The notes beneath the pieces were generated by a model, which was given only the letters and a program-made list of their open reading frames with translations, was not told the DNA's origin and ran no database searches. Shown here piece by piece: positions 31,023 through 42,301 of a stretch of DNA of 64,000 bases. The stretch is from Microcyclospora pomicola (lineage: Eukaryota; Ascomycota; Dothideomycetes; Capnodiales). Location of the stretch: positions 744,001-808,000 of the forward strand of contig NHNY01000001.1 in assembly GCA_002786065.1 (NCBI GenBank), in the 5' to 3' direction. A program made the translations under genes and the position numbers. How positions within the stretch are numbered: the first letter of the stretch is position 1; each line of letters begins with the position of its first letter.

Positions 31023-33812
31023 TCACCCTTGCCACCCCTGCCCGATGTTCGTGCCAGCCGCAGGATAGGCCATCTCGCCATTGAAAGCAAACGGTGCCAT
31101 GCTGTCACCTAAGAACCAGCCGTCCAGGCCATCGACTTGCAAGCTATCGACACCGCCTAGCGCAATATCCATCGCTTGCTCAAATCCCGAACCCCAACCG
31201 AAGTCCGGGTTCTGGTTGGCAGGATCTACTATGCTGGGCTGCTGTGAATCCACACCAGAAGGCATCATGGAATACAAGCTATTGTTCGCTTGACCGGTGT
31301 AGGTATTGGTGGTATTGCTGCCTCGTCGTTGTTGATGCAGGGGCAGTCTTGCATCAGGATGAGCGGGTCGAGGTACTTTGGTGTAATCTGTCACTGTCGG
31401 CACGTCGAATGTCCAGTCTTGGCCTTGTGAAGGTCTGGTGGTATGCTGTTGGGTCTGACGATCCCCAGTCGCTAGCTGACTGAGTAGATGCAGCGGCGTC
31501 TGGTTGTATTGTGCTTGTGAATGGTTATGTTGTTGGTCCTGAGTTTGTGTTGGTAGCTTGGAGCGCTGACCAGCCGCGATACTTTCTTTATGTTTGGCGA
31601 ACCATTCTCGCAGAACCGTCAGGATGACCAGAACCTTTGGCGGAGGAAACGCTCCTGCCCCATCGAGTGTGACCCGTTGGAACAGCGAAAGGAGCTCTTC
31701 AACGTAATGATCTACACGTAGATCCTCTACCTTGATTATCTTGCCCACCTCGCTGTTCGGCGTGCAAACTGAAGCATGCATCTTGATGAGTATAACAAGA
31801 GCATAGACACATCGAACAAAGAAAAGCAACAAGGGCAGGCATCTAATGGTCTCGATGTCGAATGCAAGCATCGTATCCAGAATGCCATGAGCTGCTTTGA
31901 GGCAAGCCTCCAATGCTGCTATTTGATTTGGAGTCAATGTGTCCGTTGTATTGTTGACACTTTTCAGTGACTCCTCAGTGAATGGAAGCCGGAAGTCCTC
32001 GATGTTGTGATTGAAATGTAATGCGATTTCGTGAAGGTACAGACTGGTGACATGCTCGAAGAACTGCAATCCGAGACCACGGCATTGCGGCGGAACGTTC
32101 TCTTTCCAAGTTTTAAGCTGGTTCTCGAGTACAGTCAACGCGTAAGTGACCTTGGGATCAGTGATGCTGATAGTGGCCGTATTGTCATCCATGAGGAATT
32201 GCAGGCCAATATCTTCGCATATGTGTTGGATTTTGACATGCTGGCAGAAAAGCTTATCCGAAGGGTAGGCGTCTGGATGAGTTTCCAGCACTTCAATACT
32301 CTCCTTCATGTAATTTGTCCATCGAACAAGGTTCGGACGTCGAAGTACCATAGAAGCACTGCTTCATCGTCAGCAAATCAACACTACGACGTTTCTGCAA
32401 CACTTGAGTGATGCTTACCTAGCGCATAAGTAGTAGCACGTCAGCCATGCTCTTCGAGCTTCGAGGGTGTCTGAGTCTTGCGGTAATGTCTTTTGCTGCG
32501 CAGAAACCAATGCTGCATTAGAACCACCAAATCCTCGCCTTACTTTGGCCGGATTGAACCGCATTCCAAGGCCAATGTCGAGGGCCATGACAGCTGCCAT
32601 ATGCAACAGCTGATAGAAATTGGTCTTTTCTGCATGTTCTGGCGGCTTGTACCAAAGTGTGATGACCTGCATTGCTTGAACGAGTTCCAGCGACTTGGCT
32701 CCATTTCGTACTACGCAATCCGCGATAGCGCCCACAGCTTCCCGTGCGATAGCACGGCAGACATCAGCATGTAACATGCCATGAGATGCAGCAGAGAGAA
32801 TACAAACATAGAGAATAGGCTTCTCCTTGAACAGTGATTGTACTGTCGCGTCTGGTGGTAAGACTACTGCTGGTAGATTAGGAAATAATTGGGTCTTGTA
32901 CCTGCTGATAAGTGCAGCTGCCTGTTCCGGATTGACGAGCGTGTTGATGCGATCAACAAATTCATCGGGAGATGTTTGATGTAGGTAAGTCTTCAGATCT
33001 GCATTCCCAACCAAGGACTGCTCATAGGCCCGCATCATCTGCGCAGGATCCGGCTGCGCTTCCAAGGGTTGCTTATTCGCGGCATTCGTGTCGTTGTACG
33101 GAGGCACATCTCGAATGCTCGGCTCGTCCGTGCGACGACGTTTATGAGAAGAAACCGGGGTATCTAAGCTGCCATATGTAGAAGTCATAGCTGGACTCTG
33201 CGTGTCCGGAGGCTGTATGGGATTGACGACGCTCGACCTGGATGCCGAAGTCGGAATATGCTGTTGCTGATGCAATACCGCCGTCAGAGCGTCCAGCTTC
33301 TTCTCCAGCTCGGCGACTCTGCTATCCGCCTTCTTCTGCCTTTTCCTGCTCGGCTGAGTGATCACACATGGTCGACCGGCTTTGGCACATCGCTTGCAAG
33401 GGATCTCTGGGTGGGCAGGGTCTTGATCGCAGCGGACTTTCAGTCCCCGACATGCCTCGCAAGCCCGCGGTCGCTTGGCGTCCTCTGCAGCCTGGCCATC
33501 GTCGCCCTCCTGAACCTCCTGGCCAGCTGAAAAATGGTGGTCGTCGTGGTGGAGGGCATTTCCCTGGACAGATCCTACAGACTCAAGGTATTGAGACGCG
33601 TGTTGCTGGGAAGGCCCCGGATACTGATAATATGGTTGCGGCGGCTGGTTGGAATATGCTGCCGAATCCTGCGCGTGGTGATGTTGATGGTGGTTGTCAG
33701 AGTGGTCTTGCTGCTGCTGCTGGTGCCGAGGTGACTTCTGCGCGAGCTCGACGTAATGTTGCGTACCGCCAGACGATTCTGCAAGACGAGGGTCAATCTG
33801 GTTGGCGGCCAT
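31023..33812 (-). CDS. Zn2Cys6 fungal transcription factor
   Basis: Binuclear zinc-cluster regulator of 909 residues. Exons are 33812..32419 and 32358..31023 with a 60-bp intron (GTAAGC...GAAGCAG). The N-terminal 110 residues are Gln/His-rich. The DNA-binding cluster spans Cys118, 121, 128, 139, 142 and 149 (spacing 2-6-10-2-6). A basic linker (SRKRQKKADSR) and short coiled coil (VAELEKKLDAL) for dimerisation follow. The middle-homology region continues across the intron (AWLTCYYLCAS-ASMVLRRPNLVRW), and the C-terminal region is Gln/Gly-rich and aromatic, a plausible activation domain. Target genes cannot be told. It lies next to the hybrid histidine kinase on the same strand. Confidence 0.92.
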
Positions 33813-34236
33813 GCTTGCAGTCGGATGATGAGCGGTCGGTGTCGCGGCGGGTCGGAGGCCGTTCTCACCGTTGATGCGACAGCACAGTCGACACTTCTAC
33901 CTGACTACATGTAGTCAAACATGAATTGTTCCTCGGAGATATAAGCCTCCTCGATGTCGCTCTGCAGGCATCGGCTCGCGAAGTAACTCACTGCATACGT
34001 TCACCCGTGAAGGAATCGATGTGATGCATATATGTTTCTACATGTCATGAAGGAATTGCACATGATCACGTGACCTTCCGAAACACTCTCGAGCCCGTAT
34101 TTCGTGGCAGGCATTATTACTTTCAACCCGCAGCATCCTGGAGACTCATGGCGGGTCTCTCGATGGTCAGGGTTAGCATCCTGATCTACGGATTTGACAA
34201 ATAAGAACATTATCCCAAAGCAACCATCTATCGTGA
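33813..34236. promoter_or_regulatory. upstream region of the Zn2Cys6 gene
   Basis: 424 bp between the kinase 3' end and the transcription-factor start, both on the minus strand. It contains the palindrome TCACGTGA at 34066-34073 and a short dyad CTACATGTAG near 33904. Binding is inferred only. Confidence 0.4.
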
Positions 34237-37200
34237 CTATTGAACAGTCTTATCAGACTCCATCTGTTCTTTCCTGCCACTTCTGTCTTGCTGATTTTTC
34301 AGATGGTCCGTCAGGATCGCGGTCAGATCTTTGAGCTTGAGAGGCTTCGTCAAGAAAAGGTCAACTCCGGAGCCGAAAGCCTCCTGCCGGGCCTGAGCAG
34401 ACTCCATGGCGGTCAAAGCCACGATCGTGCTTTGATGATTGCTCGAATTGCGTTCGTAGGCGCGGATCTGGCGTGTCGCCTCCAAACCCGACATAACAGG
34501 CATAGTCAGGTCCATGAAGACGATTGTGATAGGCGCGACGAGGTTTGAGGGCTCACCCTCTGCGTCGACGGGTTTCTCATCACTGGACGCCTTACGTAGC
34601 TCGTAACTCTCTTTGTATTGGTCCACGGCTTCCTGCCCGTTACTGGCACACTTGAAGTCATGTCCGTGCTTCTTCATGTACTCTCGAAGAAGAGAGAGGT
34701 TCAGGTTGTTGTCATCCACGAGAAGAGTCGAGAGACCAGACCTAGGAATTGGAGGACGTGTCTTAGTACGTACCGAGACTGGCTTCTTTGCAGGTGCAGA
34801 TTGAAATGCCGTATCGAGTCCGGGTTTAGTGGTATCTGACAAGTCGGACGTAGTTGGACTCGTAAGAATAAGCGGCATCGAGATGTCAGGGCTGTCTTGC
34901 AGTGCAGGCTCTGTGGGATCGATGCCGGAATACCTTTCAAAACATGCCGCGAGCGCTTTGGTCAATTTTCGTGGACCCAGGGGTTGTCCAACCATGACCG
35001 CCTTCTTCATTTGCGTGACGCCAGAGCTGAATAACGCCCGTGAAGAAGCGACCGAGTGGCACAAGATCAATACGGGCTTCTCAATGACTGCTCGTTCCAC
35101 GTCATTTCGTGCGCCGTACTTGGCCAGACTCCGTGCTTTATGTTCCAAGATGATGAAGACGTCTGCCTCGACGTCATCTTGCGCGATACGCATGTCGTGA
35201 CCATTGCAAGCTGCTGCAATGGATGATTTCAGAACATCCCTCGCTTCAGTCGAGCGCTCTTCACCCTCGTCGTCCTCATCGAAGTCGACCATGGCATATT
35301 TACTTGTGGCCAGCCACTCCACTGCAGCACGACTGAGACCGGACCTGGAGAGTGACCGCGACCTTTGTCCTCGATGAAGCGGAATTTTGATCCGGAAAGC
35401 AGTGCCCACACCCTTGCTGCTTTGCACATCGATGCTTCCTCCCATTTCTTTGACGATGCCGCGAACCAGGCTGAGGCCCAACCCGGTGCCTTGCGAGTTA
35501 GGATCTTCTTGGGTGAATGCCTCCCACAAATTGTGATTGAGATATCGGTTCGACATGCCTCGACCACTATCCAGGCAGGCAAGTTCTACCGTTCTGGTGG
35601 TTGCATCGGCCGATCCTTCGCGAGGTGGAACGGCAGAAAGCGAGACTTTGAGGTATCCGCCCGTGTCTGTATACTTGATAGAGTTGGCGACCAGATTTTG
35701 CACAATCCGTTTCCAAGCGCCTGAATTTACACGGAACCACCACCCTTGTTCTCCAATATTGGTAGAGTCCACTACCAGGACGACCTTGATAGGAGCACTA
35801 CTCATGGCACGTGGAATGCCGGGCCGACCACCTTGGTCCGAAAGAGGCGTCGGTTTTGGTGTTGACCATAGAGCCGTGTCGATGACCTCCTCGGTGAGGA
35901 TAGCGAGATCGTTGAGAGGTTGATGGTGACTTGAAGTGTTATATCGAGTGCTGTGACGTCTCCCTATAGACGACTCCTGATTTCTAAGCACTTTATTACC
36001 ACCCCTCCGCTGCGATCTGTCGCCCGGATTAGCATGAGCGTGTTCAAGTAAGTGATTGATGATGTCTAGCAGCGTTCTCCCTGACGCATCGATCATTTCA
36101 AGCATTTCCTCCTGATTGACCGCGTTGTCTTTGTCTTGAAGGCACTCAACACCGCCAAGTATGCCATGCAGTGGACCTAGACAACTGTCAGTCATGCTGA
36201 TATCCGCTAAATACCTGACAAGTCTCCCTTACTCCTTATCTCGTGTGATATTGACGATAAGAAGTTCGTCTTCGTTCGTGCTTCTGCTTGGGCGTCCAAG
36301 CGCCCGACCTCTGCCATGATCACATCGCAGAACGCACCTAGGTAGTTCTGATCCTCCTGAACAGTTAACACTCGTAGTGGATCATAAGTCCATACTATGG
36401 CACCCGCGAAATATCTTTCTCGCATTTGATCGTACATTGGGAGCAGACACAGCGATTGCACGCCAGGAAATAGTTGTGCTATCTTAGCACCGTCATTCCT
36501 GCGTTTGCGACCAAGTTGCACCAGTCTGGCTGCCAATTGCGGATCTTCGGAGGTTCTATCCGTGGCAACACTGCTGTCAGAAAACTCGTCACTTGACGTG
36601 TAACCGTTTGAGTCGAACGTCCAGATCTTTCCATGTGGGAATCGACGCATCAGAGATTTCAGAAATCGTTCGGGAATGCCTTTGTGCAGAACACCAACGC
36701 GATCATCTCCGGATAAGGCGACGTTGTATGCAGATGCTATCTGCCGACATATTTTAGCAGGTTGCGGTGGGTTGTCCGAGGTGATTTTCGAGTCATCGTT
36801 CTCTTTCTCTGGACCGCTGGACTTGCCCGCGCCGTCGCTGTCGTGACTGGAACCGTTGTCGCTTTCATTGCGCAGACGTCCAAATTCGCCAACCGAAGCA
36901 TCCAGAAATAGTGTTCCAGACACATTCATCGCACGATTAATGATCGTTGCAGCCCGCTCGAAGGAATGCTTGACGTCTTTCGAAAGTAAACGTTCCTGGA
37001 GATCACGCGGATCGCTTGAAGTTGCCCTCCTGTTAGAAGCAGTTTCTGCATTGGCGTCTGACGGCTGGGTTACCGATTTGAGCTCCTCGGTGGACAAGAC
37101 GCCGTCCGCCGGATGCAACGCAGGCTCCCTCTGATTTCTATCGCTAGCTGTTGACTCAGTATGAGCAGGTGACGATGCGGAGGACGAATCAATCGAAGAT

Positions 37201-38211
37201 GTTCTGACGAGTGGCGGGACGTCAGGTTCGACAGCATTGTTCACGGGGAGTGGCGCATGGTACATTAGGCTAGGCTGCACACGTCGAGCATCGCTGTTGC
37301 GTTCAGCCGTGCTAGCAGCATGCAGTGCATGCGTACGTTGGGATGCGCCCAGCAAAACGGGACGAGCAGCAGGTTGTCCCGTGAGATCCTCTACGGAGAT
37401 GTTCTCATCCTGAGAAGCATCGTCAGATCCTGCGTCGCCTTCAACGAACCGACTAAGACCTTTGATCATCTGCAACCCACGCTTATGCGTTGTGACAAGG
37501 CGGTGAGCTTCTAGATGAGACATGATCGTCCGTCCCATGTCTTGCATGAACGCAACTTGGACATCATCTAGGGTCGAAGGTCGAACTTTGTCATCGAGAA
37601 AGCTCAGAGTACCTATGGCAAACCCTGTAGGCGATATGAGTGGAATCCCCGCATAGCTTCTTGCGTAGGGTTCATTGACGACAAAGCGGTGATCAGCATA
37701 TTCGTCATGTTGGAGCAAGTCTGGCACTTCGAAGTACCGCCGTGGCTGGGCGCCATCCTCGGCAGCAAGCTTATTAGCTCTCAAAGTGAGATGGCTAAAG
37801 TCTTGCTGACGATCCAGAACACCGACCCCGAACCACAGAGCGTCGCTGATGGAATGCACTGCATCATGCTGAAGACTGAGACTCCGGGTGGCTTCTGCGA
37901 TGATGTAGTGATGAGTCGCATCGAACAAAGATATGAGCACGCGCTTTACGTCCAGTCTCAATGCCACCAGCTGGGCATAGGCTGTGAGGGCGAGGTCCTC
38001 GGATGATATGGCTGTTTGATCCTTCGCAGGACGCAGGCCGACGACAACTTCGGCGTACCTTGGTCATGTCAGCACAAACTGGTGTAGAGATGAGGTACAT
38101 GTAGGTATATCACCGTCTAAATTCACGATCTCTGCGTACGCCCCGCTTCGCGTCGATGGACTTGCTGGCTATCTCTGGCGTCTGCTTCTGCTGTGGCCGA
38201 TCGTCAGACAT
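34237..38211 (-). CDS. hybrid histidine kinase with N-terminal GAF-like domain
   Basis: Cytosolic phosphorelay sensor of 1287 residues. Exons are 38211..38114, 38058..36233 and 36176..34237, with introns of 55 and 56 bp. After MSDDRPQQKQTPEIASK comes a GAF-like region (ALRLDVKRVLISLFD ... RSYAGIPLISPTGFAIGTLSF, about residues 55-220). A long disordered stretch follows, then a second globular segment. The HisKA phospho-site His is in FLSSISHEIRSPLHGILGG (about residue 638), rebuilt exactly at the second splice. The ATPase domain has NLVANSIKYTDTGGY, DSGRGMS and GTGLGLSLVRGIV. The receiver has acidic pocket LLVDDNNLN, phospho-Asp in VFMDLTMPVMSG (about residue 1194) and Lys in FLTKPL. No membrane segment is seen. 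The stimulus is unknown and fungal class is not assigned. Confidence 0.93.
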
Positions 38212-38801
38212 CCTGGTCAAATAGTAGTGCGCGATAAAACGCGCCAAACAGAAGGCAAACGGGCAAAGTGACGGGATAGACCAGAGGAATGATCACAACT
38301 CATGGGAGCGAAGTCTGGTGTGGCGTATGATGTTGCCGGGCATCCCAGATTGCGGGAGCAGGCAGGGTTGTCTAGATCTGGTGGCGATGCGCCAGGCAGA
38401 TCCATCCGCACAGGGGGCCGGGAGCCACTCCGGTCGCAGATCTGATGAATGATTTGTCACTGATACATGTTTCACACTTGGTATATAGACATGATGCAAC
38501 GGACACCTCGTTCTGTCTTGGTCTCAACTTAACAACTCGAATGTGGCATCTTGCCGCACGATTGGTAGATTTGCTACCTTGATTTATGTATTTCGTGGCA
38601 CAATGCATTGAGACTTCCAATTTGAGGCTTGTCGTCATTTTACTCAGCATGACGGTATGAATGAGTTCACGATCCCTGCTGATGAGAGCCAATAATGCTG
38701 GGACATAGACGTAATATGTTTAGAGTTGTCTGGTTGTTTGAACATCGAGACATTGTAGTCACATCTCTCTCCGATCAAGTCTCCGAGTAAATTCGAGCTG
38801 G
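38212..38801. promoter_or_regulatory. upstream region of the hybrid kinase
   Basis: 590 bp between the hydrolase 3' end and the kinase start codon. No coding signal or clear operator is seen. Confidence 0.4.
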
Positions 38802-39839
38802 TCATACATGCTCCAGGAAGAACCGATACATCCTCTCGAGCTGCACGCTTTCTTCTCGATCGAAAATATGTTCCACTCCATGCAACCGTTCATATTCTAC
38901 CTCCATGCCTAAACCATTCATGACACCAACGACTTCGTCCGCTTGTTCGACTCCCACTGCAGTATCAGCATCGCCGTGAACCACGTAAGTCGGTGGCAGT
39001 CTGTGCTCATAGACGTTCCTGGCAATCCTGAATCGATCATCTCCAGTTTTGATGCGTAGAAGATCCGCCAGAATGCCCTCCTGCTGCATCCAAGTGTAGA
39101 GGAAATTCCGTGCTCGGATTTCCTTAGAGCCCGTGTTGGTGATGACCTCGCTATGAGGGTCAAGGAAAGGTGCGACGACCTCTTGACTTGTCTGGGCCCC
39201 GCCGAACGGCTTCGCTTGACGCGTCGTGAAAAACATACCAAGCGGATCTGTGATGGGATAGATTGCTAGGACGACATTGGGTTTTGGCTCAACATATAGC
39301 CCAGCCATGAAGGCGAGATAACCGCCAGCAGAGCTACCACTGACCGCCAGACGGCTGGGATCGAAAACCCCCTGGCCTACATGCTTTGCCAGCTCATTGC
39401 GAACAAAAGCAATGCAGTCTCGGACGTCTTCGTGAATGTCGGCGACGCCCACTTGGGGAGCAAGTCTGTAATCCGCAGATACGAGAGCGAAGTTGTGTTT
39501 CTCCACACCGCGGATGAAATGCGGCGCGACTTTCGCGCGCTCACCTTGCAACAAGCCTCCGCCGTGAAACCAAAGCAATACTGGTACGTTCTTGGATGTA
39601 GCGGGCAAGTAGACATCCAGATGAATCTGAACACTGCCAGTTGTTTTATAGACAATCGTCCTGGGATCTTGGTCCGCCATAAAGTGCGATTTGATCATGG
39701 ACGCGCGAGATACTGATGCCGCCGGTCGACTGTGTGACGGAGCTGATTTCTTTTGTGGCATACCGTCTTTAGTTGTGTTGTCAACTGCCTTAGGATCTGC
39801 TTTGGAGACGGCAGAGGGCCCAGCTTGGATCCCCGCCAT
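38802..39839 (-). CDS. alpha/beta hydrolase (HSL/carboxylesterase-like)
   Basis: Probable serine esterase or lipase-like hydrolase of 345 residues from the ATG at 39839. The oxyanion motif (LLWFHGGGLLQGE), nucleophile elbow (LAVSGSSAGGYLAFMAG), acid (TYVVHGDADTAVG) and His (HGVEHIFDREE) are in the order of the hormone-sensitive-lipase-like fold. The first 45 residues after this start are low in structure, and another ATG at 39698 (MIKSHFMADQ) gives a more typical start. No signal peptide is seen. It lies 94 bp downstream of the cnxG stop on the same strand, and its frame is open right back to that stop, so start and even separation from cnxG transcripts are uncertain. Substrate unknown. Confidence 0.85.
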   Translation of the reverse strand: MAGIQAGPSAVSKADPKAVDNTTKDGMPQKKSAPSHSRPAASVSRASMIKSHFMADQDPRTIVYKTTGSVQIHLDVYLPATSKNVPVLLWFHGGGLLQGERAKVAPHFIRGVEKHNFALVSADYRLAPQVGVADIHEDVRDCIAFVRNELAKHVGQGVFDPSRLAVSGSSAGGYLAFMAGLYVEPKPNVVLAIYPITDPLGMFFTTRQAKPFGGAQTSQEVVAPFLDPHSEVITNTGSKEIRARNFLYTWMQQEGILADLLRIKTGDDRFRIARNVYEHRLPPTYVVHGDADTAVGVEQADEVVGVMNGLGMEVEYERLHGVEHIFDREESVQLERMYRFFLEHV

Positions 39840-39932
39840 CGGCCATGCGGAAATGCTGTCCGAGACCCTTTTACCTGACGTGAAGACCTCACCGTCTGAG
39901 GTATGTAGATAGTCTAAATGACACGGAGGCAC

Positions 39933-40211
39933 TTAACCTGAACTCACAGGAGGAATGATGGCAACCTCATCTCCTGCGTTGATGATCAAGCATTCATCGC
40001 CTTTGCTGCTTTCTTCTTCTACATCTACATAATCTAGGTTCACGGTGAGCGCCGAAGAACTCAATACTGCCTCCGTGATTCCTGGATATTGCGCCTCCAG
40101 CAGCTGGTAGAGCTTGCTCAGCGGCAGTGGAGCAGTGAAAGTATCTTGCTGCTTGCGGGTGTAAGACGTCGCTGCTGCGAAGTACAGGAGCGTGAATTCA
40201 CTTGCTGGCAT
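39933..40211 (-). CDS. cnxG: molybdopterin synthase sulfur-carrier subunit (MoaD/MOCS2A-like)
   Basis: Small ubiquitin-like protein of 92 residues that carries sulfur as a C-terminal thiocarboxylate for molybdenum-cofactor synthesis, needed for nitrate reductase. Start MPASEFTLLYFAAATSYTRK, then a helix (LPLSKLYQLLEAQYPGI), and the end GDEVAIIPPVSSG. The terminal residue is Gly, but the usual Gly-Gly is Ser-Gly. As far as I recall, related fungal proteins also end this way. The codons for the VS pair (GTG AGT) form a perfect splice-donor sequence just before the stop. It is divergent from a small hypothetical gene and tandem with the hydrolase. Confidence 0.88.
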   Translation of the reverse strand: MPASEFTLLYFAAATSYTRKQQDTFTAPLPLSKLYQLLEAQYPGITEAVLSSSALTVNLDYVDVEEESSKGDECLIINAGDEVAIIPPVSSG

Positions 40212-40559
40212 GGCTGCAGCAATTCAGTGGAGCGATTCTGTCACCATGTGTCAGTAGTGGAACATAGCAAAAGTCTTTGCATTTGAACATGATGAGATGT
40301 GCCTTGGAATCAGTGATAGAACAATTTGTCCACAAGTACATCGATACGATGTTGTCGGGTAATACATGCTATTTTGTAGCATCATACAGGCGAGGAAGAC
40401 CTTCATTTTGGGGGGAGACTTACTGATGCAAGGTTGTGTGCAGTCTGATAGACCTGTTGTCGTTGAAGAAACAGACTGGAAGTTCGTAAAAGATTCAGTG
40501 TACCTGTGTGTGATGAAGGCTGCCATTGATTATGTAATCGACGTCCGTCATTCTTCACC
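40212..40559. promoter_or_regulatory. divergent promoter cnxG / hypothetical gene
   Basis: 348 bp between two start codons that face apart. I see nothing specific in it. Confidence 0.45.
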
Positions 40560-41165
40560 ATGACATCCAATGGCCTGAACATTCTTCGAACGTTGATGCG
40601 CCAGCCTGAGCCGCAGACACATGTATCACGACTCATGACGCCTTCAATCTCGACAAGTCCACGAACTTGGACCCTTCGTTTCAAGCATCACCGCCGCACA
40701 ATACTGTTACACGTGGACCCGCTGCAGAAACTCCCGTTGATTCGAGCGGAGCTACTAAAAGCCATACAGCAGACGTGTCCCGACGGTCGTCTGGATGGGG
40801 TTGACATACCGACCGATAGCGACGAAATACTGCTTGCGAGAGCGGTGGACAGCATCAGTTTGAGAGCGGGCTGGGTGCAGTTGGAAAAAGACGAAGATTT
40901 CTTTGAGGACGAGAGCAAAGGCAAAGGCAAGGGGAAAGCAGCCACGAAGTCAACGGGCAAAAGCGTCGTGGCAGACTGTCCGCAAGGAGCAGGGCTGAGG
41001 GATGGAGGAGTTGTGGCGTTCAAGTTCAAAAGCGAATCGTCGAATGCTGGACTGGAACGACAGGTTGATGAAGTGGTAATCGATGAGCCGGAGACGTGGG
41101 ACGTCATCGTTCCCTCAATGGAAGAGACATATGGGGACCAGAAGGATGGCATGGACGCAAGATGA
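40560..41165 (+). CDS. hypothetical protein, possible beta-grasp-like N-terminus
   Basis: Intronless frame of 201 residues starting at an ATG. I do not recognise a family. Residues 33-70 (TWTLRFKHHRRTILLHVDP followed by LPLIRAELLKAIQQT) look like two strands and a helix, as in ubiquitin-like folds; this is only a visual inference. A Lys/Gly run (SKGKGKGKAATKS) follows, then an acidic C-terminus (DEVVIDEPETWDVIVPSMEE). No signal peptide or membrane segment is seen. It is divergent from cnxG. Confidence 0.6.
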   Translation: MTSNGLNILRTLMRQPEPQTHVSRLMTPSISTSPRTWTLRFKHHRRTILLHVDPLQKLPLIRAELLKAIQQTCPDGRLDGVDIPTDSDEILLARAVDSISLRAGWVQLEKDEDFFEDESKGKGKGKAATKSTGKSVVADCPQGAGLRDGGVVAFKFKSESSNAGLERQVDEVVIDEPETWDVIVPSMEETYGDQKDGMDAR

Positions 41166-42301
41166 AGGGTCACTTGAGATATGAAGAACTATGGACGATA
41201 TCACAAGACCACACCTTTACACAATTGGTCATGTCATTGAGCGCCATGCCCGGAGTGCGCGCTCTCCTTCGAAAGACGAGCTCAAGCATGCTACTGGATG
41301 CATCGCTAAACCCGCTGGCTCACCACGCCGCTCAAAATCCGACTTACCAATGTCTTCATGACTAGGTGACATGGCACTTCTGCTATGTTGAAGTCATCTG
41401 GCCTGAGCTCAACTCAGGAACGGAAGACAGACTCAGCACGAACGCTTGCTGATGCGCAGTGTACTCGATTCCCGAATACTTGCTAGCTGTCAGAAACGGC
41501 TACAACATATTGGTTTCTGCAAGAGTATACTCCATCAAACCTGCTAACGTGAAGACGTGAGAGGCGCTCACGGGCTGAACAATATTCGCGCTCAGTCTCC
41601 TAGTGGAGGTTTGTTGTGGTAAAGCACACCCACTAGACGTTCGCTCAGCTGCCAGGTCGTATAATAAGGTGATGTATATGAAGTACGGCATCCACCTTGA
41701 CAGCTTGTGGCGCACTGTACATGCTTTGAGCGATGCATGTGATAGCTTGCTCCTGATCAACATCATGCATGAAAGGATAAGCCGCGATCAAAAGTCGGAC
41801 AGATACTCGTGTACATTGTCACCTTTAATCATGACAACTTCTCCTCCACCGTCGTCGGTCGATGCAACTTGCACGGGCTTGCTTCCTCCTGTGTCACGAT
41901 AATCCACCACACTTTGGGCCAGATAGTTGGCTCCAGCATGGTCGATTCATCGGACTCTGCGTTTATCCTGGGTGATTTTGCCATCAACCTCCTGATCTTC
42001 TCGGCATAGCTTTCATCTTCGTGAGGCTGGCACAATGCCGCCGAAGCTATCGACGTGCTCAAGCTGCAAAACACTTCTGTCCAGAAGCCCAATGGGCTAT
42101 GTAAGAAACTCTTGATGCGTCTCCATATCTACTAGACGTGCATTCATGCAGGCGCTTGTAACATCATGTCAACGAGCAATTCGCCGGACTTCTGGTTGCG
42201 ACAGTATACGACGTCAGTGTGCCGCTCAATGTCACGTCTGCTTGCCAGCTCATGAACCATGTATCGTTAGGTATGCATCAGTCGCTGAGACGGGATTACG
42301 C
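41166..42301. other. convergent intergenic region, no confident gene
   Basis: About 1.1 kb between the hypothetical gene and SSU72 3' ends. Both strands have only short frames. The best, minus strand about 41829-42092, starts with TTG and has no recognisable homology or splice partner. I see no repeat or RNA gene. Confidence 0.4.

Noticed and set aside
39695-39892. Alternative 3' exon for cnxG reached by the GTGAGT donor
   Set aside because: It would replace the C-terminal Gly with an Arg-rich tail in a different frame from the hydrolase and destroy sulfur-carrier function; kept only as a splicing question.
41829-42092. Short minus-strand frame with a hydrophobic Ala/Ser-rich start
   Set aside because: It begins with TTG, has no ATG, no clear splice partner and no family match.
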